DNA from: Bartonella tribocorum CIP 105476
GTDB lineage: Bacteria > Pseudomonadota > Alphaproteobacteria > Rhizobiales > Rhizobiaceae
DNA: 64,000 nucleotides
Assembly: GCF_000196435.1 (NCBI RefSeq)
Contig: NC_010161.1
Location: 1,116,001 to 1,180,000, forward strand
Direction of reading: 5' to 3'
The notes below the pieces were generated by a model. The model searched no databases and had not been told where the DNA came from. It saw only the letters and a program-made list of their open reading frames with translations. Shown piece after piece: positions 1-8,468 of the stretch (the stretch's first letter is position 1; each line of letters opens with the position of its first letter). The translations under genes were made by a program, and so were the position numbers.

Positions 1-3000
1 GATAGCACCGAAAGCAATTGGAGTGATAATGCTAACAACACTTGTGATGGTCAAGAAGTTCGTATTCAACAGATTAATCTGTTTGATTTAGAAAACAGTC
101 AAATTGATTGGGGCGCTTATAAAGAACGAGGACAAGCCGTCCTTAAAGAGCAACCGAAAAAAAAGCTTTTAGATCATCAGATAGAAGCGCTTGAAAGAGT
201 TTGTGAAGGTTTACAAGAAGCAGACCGTGGCAAGCTTATTATGGCATGTGGTACGGGTAAAACATTCACCAGTCTTAAGATAGCAGAAACCATAGCAGGA
301 AAAGGCAAGCGTGTGTTGTTTTTAGTGCCCTCCCTTGCTTTGATGTCACAAACAATCCGTGAATGGACCCTTGATACAGAAATCCCCTTGCGTTCCTTTG
401 CGGTGTGTTCGGATACACAAGTAGGCAAGCGTCGTAAAGGCAAACATGATGATGAATCTGGTCTTGATGCATCAGATCTTGTCTTGCCGGCGACCACGGA
501 TTCACAAGAGCTTGCGCGTAAAGCCAATAAGACCTCTCTTGATGTGATGACGGTGGTCTTTTCAACTTATCATTCCATTCAAGTGATTTCGGATGCACAA
601 AAGGAATATGATTTACCCGAATTTGATTTAATCATTTGCGATGAAGCGCATAGAACAACTGGGGTTGTGTTAGGAACAGACAAGCATGAATCTGAATTTA
701 TCAAGGTTCATGATAACAGCATCATTCGGGGTAAAAAACGTCTGTATATGACTGCAACGCCTAAGATCTTTGCTGATAGTGCTAAAAAACAAGCCCATGA
801 AATGAATGGCATTTTAGCGTCTATGGATGATGAAGCCCTCTATGGAAAAAATCTTTACACCTATACATTCTCAAAAGCCGTTAAGAATGAACTCTTAGTT
901 CCTTATAAGATTATTATCTTAGGCGTTAATGAAGAGGAAGTGAGTGAATCCATTCAACATCTGATGACCGATGAGAATTATGAACTTACTCTTGATGATA
1001 AAACCAAAATCATAGGCTGTTATCAAGCTCTTAGCAAAATAGATCTAAAAGTTGATCTGAGTGATGACCCTAACCCTATGCGTCGGGCTTTGGCTTTTTG
1101 TAAAGATATCAAGACTTCTGAACGTATCCGTGACACATTCAATTCTCAAGAAATACAGAAAGAATTATATAATCTTCATAAGCTCTATAAAGAGACGCCG
1201 CCTCTTCAGTGTACCTTTGCTCATATTGATGGAACGCAAAGTGCCAAGAAGCGCAATGAAGCCCTTGATTGGTTAAAGGAAGATGCGGGGGAAAATACTT
1301 GTCGTGTGCTGACCAATGTAAGATGTCTTTCTGAGGGTGTTGATGTTCCTGCTCTTGATGCGATCATGTTTTTACACCCGCGCAAAAGCCAAGTGGATGT
1401 GATACAGGCGGTGGGGCGTATCATGCGCCGTGCCAAAGGCAAGAAAAGAGGCTATATCATTTTACCCGTTGGGGTGCCGGCTGGGATTTCTGCTGAAGAG
1501 GCTTTAAAATACAACAAGAGATACAGTGTTGTCTGGCAAGTGATCAATGCTTTGCTTGCTCATGATGAGAATTTCGAAATCACCCTTAACCAGATGATTT
1601 TAGGGCAAGACGTTAGTGATGTTTTGGAGATTAGCGCCTTAAAGAGCATGACAGCGGTTGAGGATAAAATCTATGTTTATGAGAAACCAGAAAGCGCGGG
1701 GCTTGAGATTGGAAAAGCAGCCTATGAACCACAAAAATACATTCATAGTGTTACAGGAAGATTACCCTTTTATAAAGAGTTTCCCAATGCCCTTAAAACC
1801 CTTTTGGCTAAGAAATTTACCCTTGCCGATTACTGGGGCATATGGGCGGGCAATGTTGCTGAAATTGCTCAAAACCATATCAATCGTCTTAAAGATATAC
1901 TTTCTGATGAAACCAGTGAAGCTTTTCATGCTTTTGAGAGCTTTCACAAAGAACTCAAAAACAACTTAAACAGTGAAATAAAACAAGAGGAAGCGCTTGA
2001 GATGTTAGCACAACATCTTGTGACGCGTCCCGTATTTGAAGCCTTGTTTGATGGCAATGAATTTGTGCAAAACAATGCCATTTCGCAAGCGATGGAAAAG
2101 ATTTTAGCTGAGTTGGATAAAACCAATATCAAGCAAGTATCAAAAGAGTTACAAGAGTTTTATGACAGTGTGAAATTCCGTGCCTCTGGGATTACCTCCC
2201 CCCAAGCAAGACAAAACCTTATTATCAAGCTTTATGAAGATTTTTTTACCAAGGCATTTAAGAAAACTACGGATAGGCTTGGGATTGTTTATACGCCCGT
2301 TGAGGTTGTTGATTTTATCATTCATTCTGTTGATGATGTATTGCGGAATGAGTTTGGAAAAAGCCTTGGGTCACGTGGTGTTTCTATTCTTGACCCTTTC
2401 ACTGGAACTGGAACCTTTATCACAAGGCTTTTACAATCCAATCTCATCAAACCAGAGGATATGGAATATAAGTTCCGTCATGATATCCATGCCAATGAGA
2501 TTGTTTTGCTTGCTTATTACATAGCAGCGATTAACATTGAATCGACTTATCATAGTCTTATGAAAGGTGAATATATCCCTTTCAAGCATATTGGTTTGAC
2601 CGATACGTTCCGAATGCTTGAAGAGAAGAACCTGCTACAGGAATTATTCAAAGAAAACAGTGAATATTTAGAGCATCAAAAGAAACTGGATATCAAAGTT
2701 ATCCTTGGTAACCCTCCTTATTCAACAAAGCAAAAAAACGAAAATGATAATGCAAAGAATACTCCTTATCCTATTTTAGATAAACGTATTAGTGAAACTT
2801 ATGCTGCTCATTCAAAAGCAACCAATATGCAAGCTCTTTACGATAGCTATATCCGTGCTATACGCTGGGCTAGTGACCGTATTGGTAATGCTGGGGTAAT
2901 CGGATTTGTTACAAATGCCGGTTTTATTACTGGACATTCTATGGATAGTTTACGCAAATGCCTCGTTGAGGAATTTTCAAGCCTTTATATTTTCCATTTG

Positions 3001-4602
3001 CGGGGGAATGCTCGGACTTCTGGAGAACAACGTAAGAAAGAAAGTGGTGGAATTTTTGGTTCTGGCTCTCGTGCCCCTATAGCGATTTCTATTTTGGTTA
3101 AAAATCCAAATGCACAGCAGCATGGTAAGATATATTTTCGTGATATTGGCGACTATCTCAATAGAGAAGAAAAACTCACGATAATTGAAAAACTTAGAAG
3201 TATTGATGGCATTACACGAAGCAAAAAAGGTTGGCAAATAATAAAACCGGATAGACATAATGATTGGCTTAGTCAACGCGATGATAGTTTCAAGACGTTT
3301 CTAGCTTTAGGTGTTAAAAAAGGGCATGATCAAAAGCTTTTTGAAAATTTTTCTCGTGGTATTATGACAAGCCGTGATGCTTGGGCATATAACTCAAGCC
3401 GTGAAACACTAGCAAAAAATATGCGTAATATGATTGCCTTTTATAACAGTGAGGTTGAACGTTTTAATAATAGCTATTCACATGCTGATCATAAGTTACG
3501 TACCAATGCTATAGATAGTTTCGTAAACTCAGATGAAAGAAAAATCAGTTGGAGTTATAATCTCAAACGAGACTTGGTAAAAGGAAAGTCTTTCAACTTT
3601 GAAGAAGCTTGCCTTACACAAAGTCTTTATCGCCCTTTTACACGACAGTGGCTTTATTGTGATGCTGCTCTAAATTGCGATGGCGCTTATCAGATGCGAA
3701 TATTTCCGATAGGACAAGCGGTTGAAAACAGAATGATACAAATTACAGGCATAGGAGCAAAGAAAGACTTTTCTGTGCTTATGACTAAAGTTGTATCTGA
3801 TGTTAATATGATGGAAGGTGGTAGTCAATGCTTTCCACGCTATATTTACGAAGACACTACGGTTTCAAAAAATAAAAACAAGGAACAATCCCATTTATTT
3901 ACGAATTCTACAGAAAATAGTAAAACAGCTGGTTTGCAACGCCGTGATGCTATTACTGATGAAGGATTAGCACATTTTAAAGCTGCTTATCCTAATGAAA
4001 AAATCGCTAAAGATGATTTATTCTATTATGTTTACGGTTTACTTCATTCAAAAGATTATCGCTCTCGTTATGCTGATAACCTTTCTAAAGAACTGCCTCG
4101 TATCCCTTGTGTAAAGAGTACTGATGATTTTTGGAAGTTTGTAACAGCAGGACGTGAACTCGGTCATTTGCACGTGAATTATGAAACTGTAGAGCCGTAT
4201 CCAGTAACTTTTAAAAAGGGTAATCCAAAATTTACAGAGATCTCTAATCCCGAAAAATTCTATTATGTGACTGAAATGAAATTCGCAAAAATTAAGAATA
4301 GTAAGGAAAAGGATAAATCAACAGTTATTTATAATAGCAATATTACCATAACAGATATCCCTCTTGAAGCTTATAAGTATATCGTCAATGGAAAACCCGC
4401 TCTTGAATGGGTTATGGGGCGTCAATGTGTAAAGACTGATAAAAAGAGTGGCATTGTTAATGATGCTAATCGCTATGCTGTTGAAACCGTTGGCAACCCT
4501 GCCTACCCTCTAGAATTGTTTCAAAGGGTTATTACGGTAAGTTTAGAGACAATCAAAATTGTTAAGAATTTACCAAAATTAGAAATAAGAGAAACTGAAT
4601 AA
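1..4602 (+). CDS. Type ISP-like restriction-modification enzyme, 5' end cut by window (copy L)
   Basis: The open frame runs from base 1 and corresponds to residues 125-1657 of the complete copy at 17485-22458, to which its protein is identical; the Mrr-like nuclease domain lies before the window. Seen: Walker A ACGTGKT (about residues 206-212), DEAH (about 337), TATP (about 374), motif VI QAVGRIMRR (about 593), N6-adenine methylase motif I DPFTGTGTF (about 922) and catalytic NPPY (about 1028). Known of the family: single-chain Type ISP enzymes translocate on DNA, methylate adenine and cut. It forms one arm of a giant inverted repeat with copy A and is followed by a terminator and a micro-ORF. 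A helicase-methylase defence protein of another class is the alternative. Confidence 0.85.
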   Translation, partial: DSTESNWSDNANNTCDGQEVRIQQINLFDLENSQIDWGAYKERGQAVLKEQPKKKLLDHQIEALERVCEGLQEADRGKLIMACGTGKTFTSLKIAETIAGKGKRVLFLVPSLALMSQTIREWTLDTEIPLRSFAVCSDTQVGKRRKGKHDDESGLDASDLVLPATTDSQELARKANKTSLDVMTVVFSTYHSIQVISDAQKEYDLPEFDLIICDEAHRTTGVVLGTDKHESEFIKVHDNSIIRGKKRLYMTATPKIFADSAKKQAHEMNGILASMDDEALYGKNLYTYTFSKAVKNELLVPYKIIILGVNEEEVSESIQHLMTDENYELTLDDKTKIIGCYQALSKIDLKVDLSDDPNPMRRALAFCKDIKTSERIRDTFNSQEIQKELYNLHKLYKETPPLQCTFAHIDGTQSAKKRNEALDWLKEDAGENTCRVLTNVRCLSEGVDVPALDAIMFLHPRKSQVDVIQAVGRIMRRAKGKKRGYIILPVGVPAGISAEEALKYNKRYSVVWQVINALLAHDENFEITLNQMILGQDVSDVLEISALKSMTAVEDKIYVYEKPESAGLEIGKAAYEPQKYIHSVTGRLPFYKEFPNALKTLLAKKFTLADYWGIWAGNVAEIAQNHINRLKDILSDETSEAFHAFESFHKELKNNLNSEIKQEEALEMLAQHLVTRPVFEALFDGNEFVQNNAISQAMEKILAELDKTNIKQVSKELQEFYDSVKFRASGITSPQARQNLIIKLYEDFFTKAFKKTTDRLGIVYTPVEVVDFIIHSVDDVLRNEFGKSLGSRGVSILDPFTGTGTFITRLLQSNLIKPEDMEYKFRHDIHANEIVLLAYYIAAINIESTYHSLMKGEYIPFKHIGLTDTFRMLEEKNLLQELFKENSEYLEHQKKLDIKVILGNPPYSTKQKNENDNAKNTPYPILDKRISETYAAHSKATNMQALYDSYIRAIRWASDRIGNAGVIGFVTNAGFITGHSMDSLRKCLVEEFSSLYIFHLRGNARTSGEQRKKESGGIFGSGSRAPIAISILVKNPNAQQHGKIYFRDIGDYLNREEKLTIIEKLRSIDGITRSKKGWQIIKPDRHNDWLSQRDDSFKTFLALGVKKGHDQKLFENFSRGIMTSRDAWAYNSSRETLAKNMRNMIAFYNSEVERFNNSYSHADHKLRTNAIDSFVNSDERKISWSYNLKRDLVKGKSFNFEEACLTQSLYRPFTRQWLYCDAALNCDGAYQMRIFPIGQAVENRMIQITGIGAKKDFSVLMTKVVSDVNMMEGGSQCFPRYIYEDTTVSKNKNKEQSHLFTNSTENSKTAGLQRRDAITDEGLAHFKAAYPNEKIAKDDLFYYVYGLLHSKDYRSRYADNLSKELPRIPCVKSTDDFWKFVTAGRELGHLHVNYETVEPYPVTFKKGNPKFTEISNPEKFYYVTEMKFAKIKNSKEKDKSTVIYNSNITITDIPLEAYKYIVNGKPALEWVMGRQCVKTDKKSGIVNDANRYAVETVGNPAYPLELFQRVITVSLETIKIVKNLPKLEIRETE

Positions 4603-4641
4603 CTTATAAAGCATGCTCACATAATGGGTATGATAAACGCA

Positions 4642-4686
4642 TAAGGGGTATAGAGCTTATAACCATAATCTATACCTCTTTTGTTA
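4642..4686 (+). terminator. Rho-independent terminator after the RM gene (copy L)
   Basis: The hairpin arms AAGGGGTATAGA and TCTATACCTCTT surround a 14-nt loop and are followed by TTGTT. The same hairpin follows the RM gene in all four copies. In copy B the stem is perfect GGGGTATAGA/TCTATACCCC, so the pairing is kept while the sequence changes. Confidence 0.7.
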
Positions 4687-4723
4687 AGTTTATTACATCT
4701 AATCTTTAAAAGGATAATTTGTC

Positions 4724-4864
4724 ATGCGTTATTCTAAAAAGAAAAAACTTGCACTTTTAGATACTCTCATTTGGATTGCTTTAAGACTTTTAAGAAACCC
4801 CATCTTAAATAAAATTAGATTTTTTTACATTGCCTTTAAGAGGTTATATCGTAATCTAAAATGA
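4724..4864 (+). CDS. 46-aa basic micro-protein downstream of RM gene (copy L)
   Basis: A short frame starts MRYSKKKK and ends KRLYRNLK. It has an AAAAGGA ribosome binding site 9 nt upstream of the ATG. The protein is strongly basic at both ends with a short hydrophobic stretch (TLIWIALRLL) in the middle. It lies after the RM terminator on the same strand and inside the inverted-repeat cassette. The copy in island B has diverged but keeps frame and length with mostly conservative changes, and the copy in island C carries a 54-bp in-frame deletion. This pattern supports a real gene. I do not recognise the family; a small membrane or nucleic-acid-binding accessory of the RM enzyme is a guess. 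Confidence 0.55.
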   Translation: MRYSKKKKLALLDTLIWIALRLLRNPILNKIRFFYIAFKRLYRNLK

Positions 4865-4911
4865 GTGCTTTATTGTTTTCAAAAGCTTTGTTTAAAGAGA
4901 GTTATATATAT

Positions 4912-5117
4912 TCATTTTGCTTATAGGTTTTGAAGGTGTAAAAACCGTCAAAACCCCCTCAAAACGTATATTATTGGTTGAATTTAGAGGTTGTGTTATC
5001 AATATGGGTTGTTTTTTTAAGGTCTATAAAATCTTAACATATTGAAATATAATGTTTTTACTTTTTATCGTTTTTTTACATAATAGCAGCAACCCTCAAA
5101 ACTCAAAACCCCGTCAA
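4912..5117. repeat. Inverted-repeat arm flanking the RM cassette (copy L, downstream arm)
   Basis: This roughly 205-bp sequence is rich in CAAAACCCC-type runs (GTCAAAACCCCCTCAAAACG and similar). In copy A the same sequence occurs on both sides of the RM cassette in opposite orientation (16970-17175 and 22748-22960). Only the downstream arm of copy L is inside the window. Confidence 0.8.
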
Positions 5118-5910
5118 AACTCATAACTATAATGATCTTGATAGCATCTCTTATGAGTTACAAGCTATCTTTTGAAAAGCTTTAAAGGATCACATGATTT
5201 TCATAAAGCACGTTGTAATCATTCTCTAAAATCATAAGGTTATCATTCAAAAGAACTGATAAAAATTCATAAAAGGGATTTTGATAACGTAATCAGTTTT
5301 TAATTTCATACGCTTTTCATAAGACACGTGTTAATCACTCACTAAAAATATAATTTTATCTTTTAAAAAGAACTAATCAAAATAACAAAAGCCTATTAAA
5401 AGGGACTTTGCTAATCTCTATAATTATCAATCTCTCTTTAGATATTTTCATAACAGTCTATAAATCGTAATTATCCTATTTATCGTTTCTCTTATGAAAA
5501 TGAAAAATGATGCCATGGCTATAAAGCATATAACAGCTATAAAGAATGCATAAAAACAGTAGCTTTGTTTGAATAAAGCAAAAATGCAAATGAATGCATT
5601 GGTTATAAGAGCGCGGTGCCTATTAAGATAGTTCAAATGATAAATGCGTTATAAACAAAATTCACAAAAAAATTAAAATTCATTTAGTGAAAAAAACTGA
5701 TAGTTTATAAAGATAAAAATACGCATTATGAGAGCGTTTCTAAATATTATAAATGTATAGATTCAAAAAACAACGCAATCGTTTTATAAAGCCCATAATA
5801 TAGCTTTAAAAGCACATAAATATAAAAGAAGCAATTCATAAGCACATGATATTATCAATACATAATGTATCTAAAAAAATACAAAAAATATCAAAAAAAT
5901 AAAATATTAA
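5118..5910. other. AT-rich intergenic stretch of the island (copy L)
   Basis: It contains an imperfect tandem duplication of roughly 130 bp (about 5180-5410; both units carry a CACG(T)TGTAATCA-like segment and then AAAAGAACTGAT). On the minus strand a weak 62-codon hydrophobic frame lies at 5448-5636, identical in copy A. No gene can be supported with confidence. Confidence 0.4.
5448..5636 (-). CDS. Possible small hydrophobic protein (copy L)
   Basis: A 62-aa frame with two hydrophobic stretches (CYAFFIAVICFIAMASFFIF-like) is oriented against the RM and beta-helix genes. The last ~35 codons stay open in copy C (near 56840-56942, same stop) and mostly in copy B, where the end is frameshifted. 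Substitutions are not clearly synonymous and I see no good ribosome binding site. It may be a small membrane protein or chance conservation of non-coding DNA. Confidence 0.22.
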   Translation of the reverse strand: MNYLNRHRALITNAFICIFALFKQSYCFYAFFIAVICFIAMASFFIFIRETINRIITIYRLL

Positions 5911-5939
5911 TTGACAATAAATACGTATTTTGTTATATA
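5911..5939 (+). promoter_or_regulatory. Sigma-70-type promoter with palindromic operator (copy L)
   Basis: TTGACA at 5911-5916 and TATATA at 5934-5939 are separated by 17 nt. The spacer holds a perfect 12-bp palindrome, AAATACGTATTT. The arrangement is conserved in copies A and C and, as a remnant, in copy B. It probably drives the structured leader and the beta-helix operon, with a repressor site between the promoter boxes. Confidence 0.7.
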
Positions 5940-5944
5940 AATAA

Positions 5945-6187
5945 TCAAGTGATGAAAAACACTTTAAACAGTAAGCGGATAGGTTACGAAACAATCTTTC
6001 CAAAGCTTTTAAAACTGACTATCTTTTATGCTTTAATTAGCATATATGATGATTTTGTCGGGTGTGGTCACACCATACAATACTCTTTATGAGAAAAGTG
6101 TGACGACGGACTTACTGCCGTGTTTTTCAACGCCCGGCTCCCTTATAGGGTTGTCAATGAAAAACGTATAATCAGTAAGGTTTAAAT
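5945..6187 (+). ncRNA. Structured 5' leader with alternative pairings (copy L)
   Basis: The leader has an upstream element TGAAAAAC (5953-5960) plus CAGTAAG (5969-5975), a central anti-element CTTACTG (6111-6117) plus GTTTTTCA (6122-6129), and a downstream copy TGAAAAAC (6158-6165) plus CAGTAAG (6173-6179). The last one overlaps the AAGG ribosome binding site of the next gene. A separate stem pairs GTCACAC (6067-6073) with GTGTGAC (6098-6104), and CCC (6140) pairs with GGG (6148). Copy C changes all of these with compensation. The central strand can pair with either outer copy, so a translational on/off switch is inferred. No known riboswitch class is recognised. Confidence 0.7.
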
Positions 6188-6847
6188 ATGAAAAATATCT
6201 CAAAAAACACCCCCATTAATAAGAAAAAAACATCTAAAAAATATGAGTTTACTGGCGAAATGGATTTTGTGACTGGTCTCATATTATACCGTATACGTGC
6301 TTTAAGAGATTTTGGGGATGTCAAAGCGGGCGATCTTGGGGGGTATATTGAAAACGAAAGTAACTTATCTCACAAAGGCAATTGCTGGGTGTATGACAAA
6401 GCGCGCGTCTTTCAAAATGCAAGGGTTTCAGGCAATGCTAAAGTAAAAAGCTTTTTTGTTGACGTTTGTGGTAATGCAAGAATTTATGGTAATGCTATTT
6501 TTGAAGGCATGTTATTAAAGGACAATGCAAAGCTTTATGGCAATGCTCATGTTAGCAATGCCGTTGTAATTGAAGGTAATGCTAAAATTTATGATAACGC
6601 CCGCGTCACTAATCATGCTCATATTTGTGATGGCTCGCGTGTTTTTGATGATGCCGTGGTTTGTGGCGCTCTTATCTCTGGCGATTCTTATGTTCATAGC
6701 GCCGCCTCTTTAACTGCTGATGATCATATTTGGGATGAGGCATATCCAGAATTTGGGAGTGAAGATGATTATTACCGTCATGAATATTATGCTGATTGTG
6801 AGGGGTATTATGACGATGATAACGAATATGAAAATGATGCTGCGTAA
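6188..6847 (+). CDS. YdcK-like hexapeptide-repeat protein 1 (copy L)
   Basis: This 219-aa protein has a conserved N-terminal module (KKYEF..., RIRALRDFGDVKAGDLGGYI, then GNCWVYDKA) followed by YGNA/NARV-type imperfect hexapeptides predicted to form a left-handed beta-helix. It ends with an acidic tyrosine-rich tail (EDDYYRHEYYADCEGYYDDD). E. coli YdcK, a putative acyltransferase, has the same N-terminal arrangement as I remember it. No catalytic histidine can be assigned. The start is fixed by AAGG 8-12 nt upstream, inside the RNA switch. It is the first gene of a beta-helix operon, and its protein is identical in copy A. Confidence 0.75.
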   Translation: MKNISKNTPINKKKTSKKYEFTGEMDFVTGLILYRIRALRDFGDVKAGDLGGYIENESNLSHKGNCWVYDKARVFQNARVSGNAKVKSFFVDVCGNARIYGNAIFEGMLLKDNAKLYGNAHVSNAVVIEGNAKIYDNARVTNHAHICDGSRVFDDAVVCGALISGDSYVHSAASLTADDHIWDEAYPEFGSEDDYYRHEYYADCEGYYDDDNEYENDAA

Positions 6848-6851
6848 ATAA

Positions 6852-6885
6852 CGCGCGGGCGCGGCGGGGGCGCCCCTCTTTAAAA
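6852..6885 (+). terminator. GC-rich hairpin element between beta-helix genes
   Basis: The stem GGGCGC/GCGCCC encloses a G-rich loop and is followed by CTCTTTAAA. It is strikingly GC-rich against an AT-rich surround. Near-identical copies lie after each of the first three beta-helix genes in copies L, A and C. It may be an intra-operon attenuator or a REP-like element, and it marks a deletion joint in copy A. Confidence 0.55.
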
Positions 6886-6929
6886 ATCTCATTCTAAAAT
6901 TTATCAAATATAAACTTAGGGAGTTACCT

Positions 6930-7703
6930 ATGTCCACTATAACTGTATCTAAAAAATATGAATTGACTAATGAAAATCACACTTTTGAAGGGATTACTGT
7001 ACACCGCATTCGTGCTTTAAGAGATTTTGATGATGTTAAGGCGGGGGCATTAGGTGGTTTTATTGAAAATGAAAGCAATCTCTCTCATGATGGCAATTGC
7101 TGGGTTTACGATAATGCTACCGTTTTTTGCAATGCCGTCGTTTCTGATAATGCAAAAATACGTAATGACGCCATTATTGCTAGGGGGTCTAAAGTTTATG
7201 GGAATGCCGTGGTTTGTGATAAGGCATGGGTATTCGGTCATGATGCTAGCATTTATGACAATGCAAAAATTAGTAACAATGCTAGGATCTGTGGTCTAGT
7301 TTATGGCAATGCCATGGTTTGTGATAATGCTAATGTTTCTCCTAATGCACATATTTATGATAATGCCCGTGTATATGAAAATGCTCATGTGAGTGGCTTT
7401 GTTTATGGGAATTCCCATGTTTATGGTAAATCACGCATTTATGGGGGGGCGTGTATTTATGGCAATGCCCATGTCTTTTGTAATGCTTGGATTAAGAGTT
7501 TTGCAAGTATTTTTGATGATGCAAAGGTTTCTGGCTCGGCTCGGGTGGGGTCCTTTGCAAGAATTTATGAAAATGCAAAGGTCTATGGTAAATCCAATAT
7601 TGATCATGATGTACAAATCTATGGTAATGCCGTGGTTAATAGTCGTGAAAAAATTACGAATGATATTTGTGATGATAACCAGTCTATAAAAGACGCTGCG
7701 TAA
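6930..7703 (+). CDS. YdcK-like hexapeptide-repeat protein 2 (copy L)
   Basis: A 257-aa protein: N-terminal module KKYELTNEN, RIRALRDFDDVKAGALGGFI and NLSHDGNCWVYDNA (about residues 8-70), then about 25 imperfect hexapeptides of the VYGNAxV type. It has a short hydrophilic end, and the first stretch has no signal peptide. Start: GGGAG 8 nt before the ATG. Copy A has lost this gene through an 856-bp deletion; copy C keeps it with two or three residue changes. Probably a soluble trimeric beta-helix protein; the substrate is unknown. Confidence 0.72.
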   Translation: MSTITVSKKYELTNENHTFEGITVHRIRALRDFDDVKAGALGGFIENESNLSHDGNCWVYDNATVFCNAVVSDNAKIRNDAIIARGSKVYGNAVVCDKAWVFGHDASIYDNAKISNNARICGLVYGNAMVCDNANVSPNAHIYDNARVYENAHVSGFVYGNSHVYGKSRIYGGACIYGNAHVFCNAWIKSFASIFDDAKVSGSARVGSFARIYENAKVYGKSNIDHDVQIYGNAVVNSREKITNDICDDNQSIKDAA

Positions 7704-7708
7704 ATAAT

Positions 7709-7736
7709 GCGCGGGCGCGGCGGGGGCGCCCCCTTT
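7709..7736 (+). terminator. GC-rich hairpin element, second copy
   Basis: GGGCGC/GCGCCC hairpin followed by CCCTTTTAAA, directly after the second beta-helix stop codon. Together with the element at 6852 it provided the homology for the 856-bp loss in copy A. Confidence 0.55.
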
Positions 7737-7784
7737 TAAATTCTTCATTTTAAAATTTAATCTTTTTTATAAAGGAATTGTGCC

Positions 7785-8363
7785 ATGCAAAAAAAGTTTG
7801 CACTCACAAATGAAACGCGTGTATTTGGTAATCATACCCTTTATCGTATCCAAGCATTAAAAGACTTTTCTGATATTAAAGCTGGTGCCTTGGGGGGCTT
7901 TATCGAAAAGGAAGATAACCTCTCTCATGATGGCAATTGCTGGGTTTATGATGATGCTCTTGTGTTTAAAAATGGTCACGTTTATGAAAACGCAAGGGTT
8001 TTTGGCAAGGCTGTCGCTTGTGGTCATATCTATGGTCATGCCCGCGTTTATGAGAATGCTATCGCTGCTGGCTATATTTATGATAATGCGCATGTTTATG
8101 GCAATGCCGTTGTTTCTGATAATTCCCGTGTCTATGGCAATGCTCATGTGTATGGCAAGGCTATTATTTATGATAATGCCTATGTTTATGACAATGCTAG
8201 GGTTTATGAAAACGCGCGTATAGCAAATGACGTGCATATTTATGAAAATGCTCATATCCATGGCATTGCTGTCATTCGTGAAAATGTCGGCGGGTCTACT
8301 AAAATAAAAACCTATACTGAACGTCTCTCTCCTTATGGCGAGTTAGAAATTGTCTGGGTTTAA
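7785..8363 (+). CDS. YdcK-like hexapeptide-repeat protein 3 (copy L)
   Basis: 192 aa. The N-terminal module (KKFALTNETRVFGNHTLYRI, KAGALGGFIEKEDNLSHDGN) is followed by about 17 hexapeptides (YGNAVV, YDNAYV, YENARI) and a distinct non-repeat end GSTKIKTYTERLSPYGELEI. The ribosome binding site AAAGGA precedes the ATG by 9 nt. Copies A and C differ at a few residues (KDFSDI to KDFADV, GHARVYE to GHACVYE or GHARVYD). Role unknown; same predicted beta-helix fold as its neighbours. Confidence 0.72.
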   Translation: MQKKFALTNETRVFGNHTLYRIQALKDFSDIKAGALGGFIEKEDNLSHDGNCWVYDDALVFKNGHVYENARVFGKAVACGHIYGHARVYENAIAAGYIYDNAHVYGNAVVSDNSRVYGNAHVYGKAIIYDNAYVYDNARVYENARIANDVHIYENAHIHGIAVIRENVGGSTKIKTYTERLSPYGELEIVWV

Positions 8364-8375
8364 TCAATAAAGCAG

Positions 8376-8400
8376 CGGCGGGCGCGGCGGGGGCGCCTGC
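8376..8400 (+). terminator. GC-rich hairpin element, third copy
   Basis: GGGCGC/GGCGCC inverted arms lie 12 bp after the stop of beta-helix gene 3, followed by TGCTTTC. It belongs to the same family as the elements at 6852 and 7709. Confidence 0.5.
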
Positions 8401-8468
8401 TTTCAAAATAAATTTTCCATTTCAAATTTTATCAACTGTTTATCACATTAGATTGTGAGGGTACTCCT

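Noticed and set aside
177..527. Antisense frames inside RM genes (also 21560, 61676, 58441 and others)
   Set aside because: They overlap strongly conserved enzyme motifs on the other strand and show no independent signals.
5952..6092. A possible 46-codon leader peptide (MKNTLNSKRIGYETIF...) before the beta-helix operon
   Set aside because: In copy C the ATG is ATA and the frame is not kept, while RNA pairing is kept; the covariation favours structure over coding.
5945..6187. Retron or diversity-generating retroelement RNA
   Set aside because: Inverted and direct copies are suggestive, but there is no reverse transcriptase in the window and the third element overlaps a ribosome binding site, fitting cis-regulation better.
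7100..7650. Dense short repeats resembling a CRISPR-like or satellite array
   Set aside because: The repeats are 15-18-bp codon periodicities of hexapeptide coding sequence; there is no constant repeat/spacer pattern and no cas genes.
7857..8261. Long antisense frames within the beta-helix genes (also at 7431, 8622, 13948, 14682, 53306, 54031, 54544)
   Set aside because: They are mirror frames created by the periodic YGNA/NARV codons of the sense genes; they have no ribosome binding sites and encode low-complexity isoleucine/asparagine/methionine strings.
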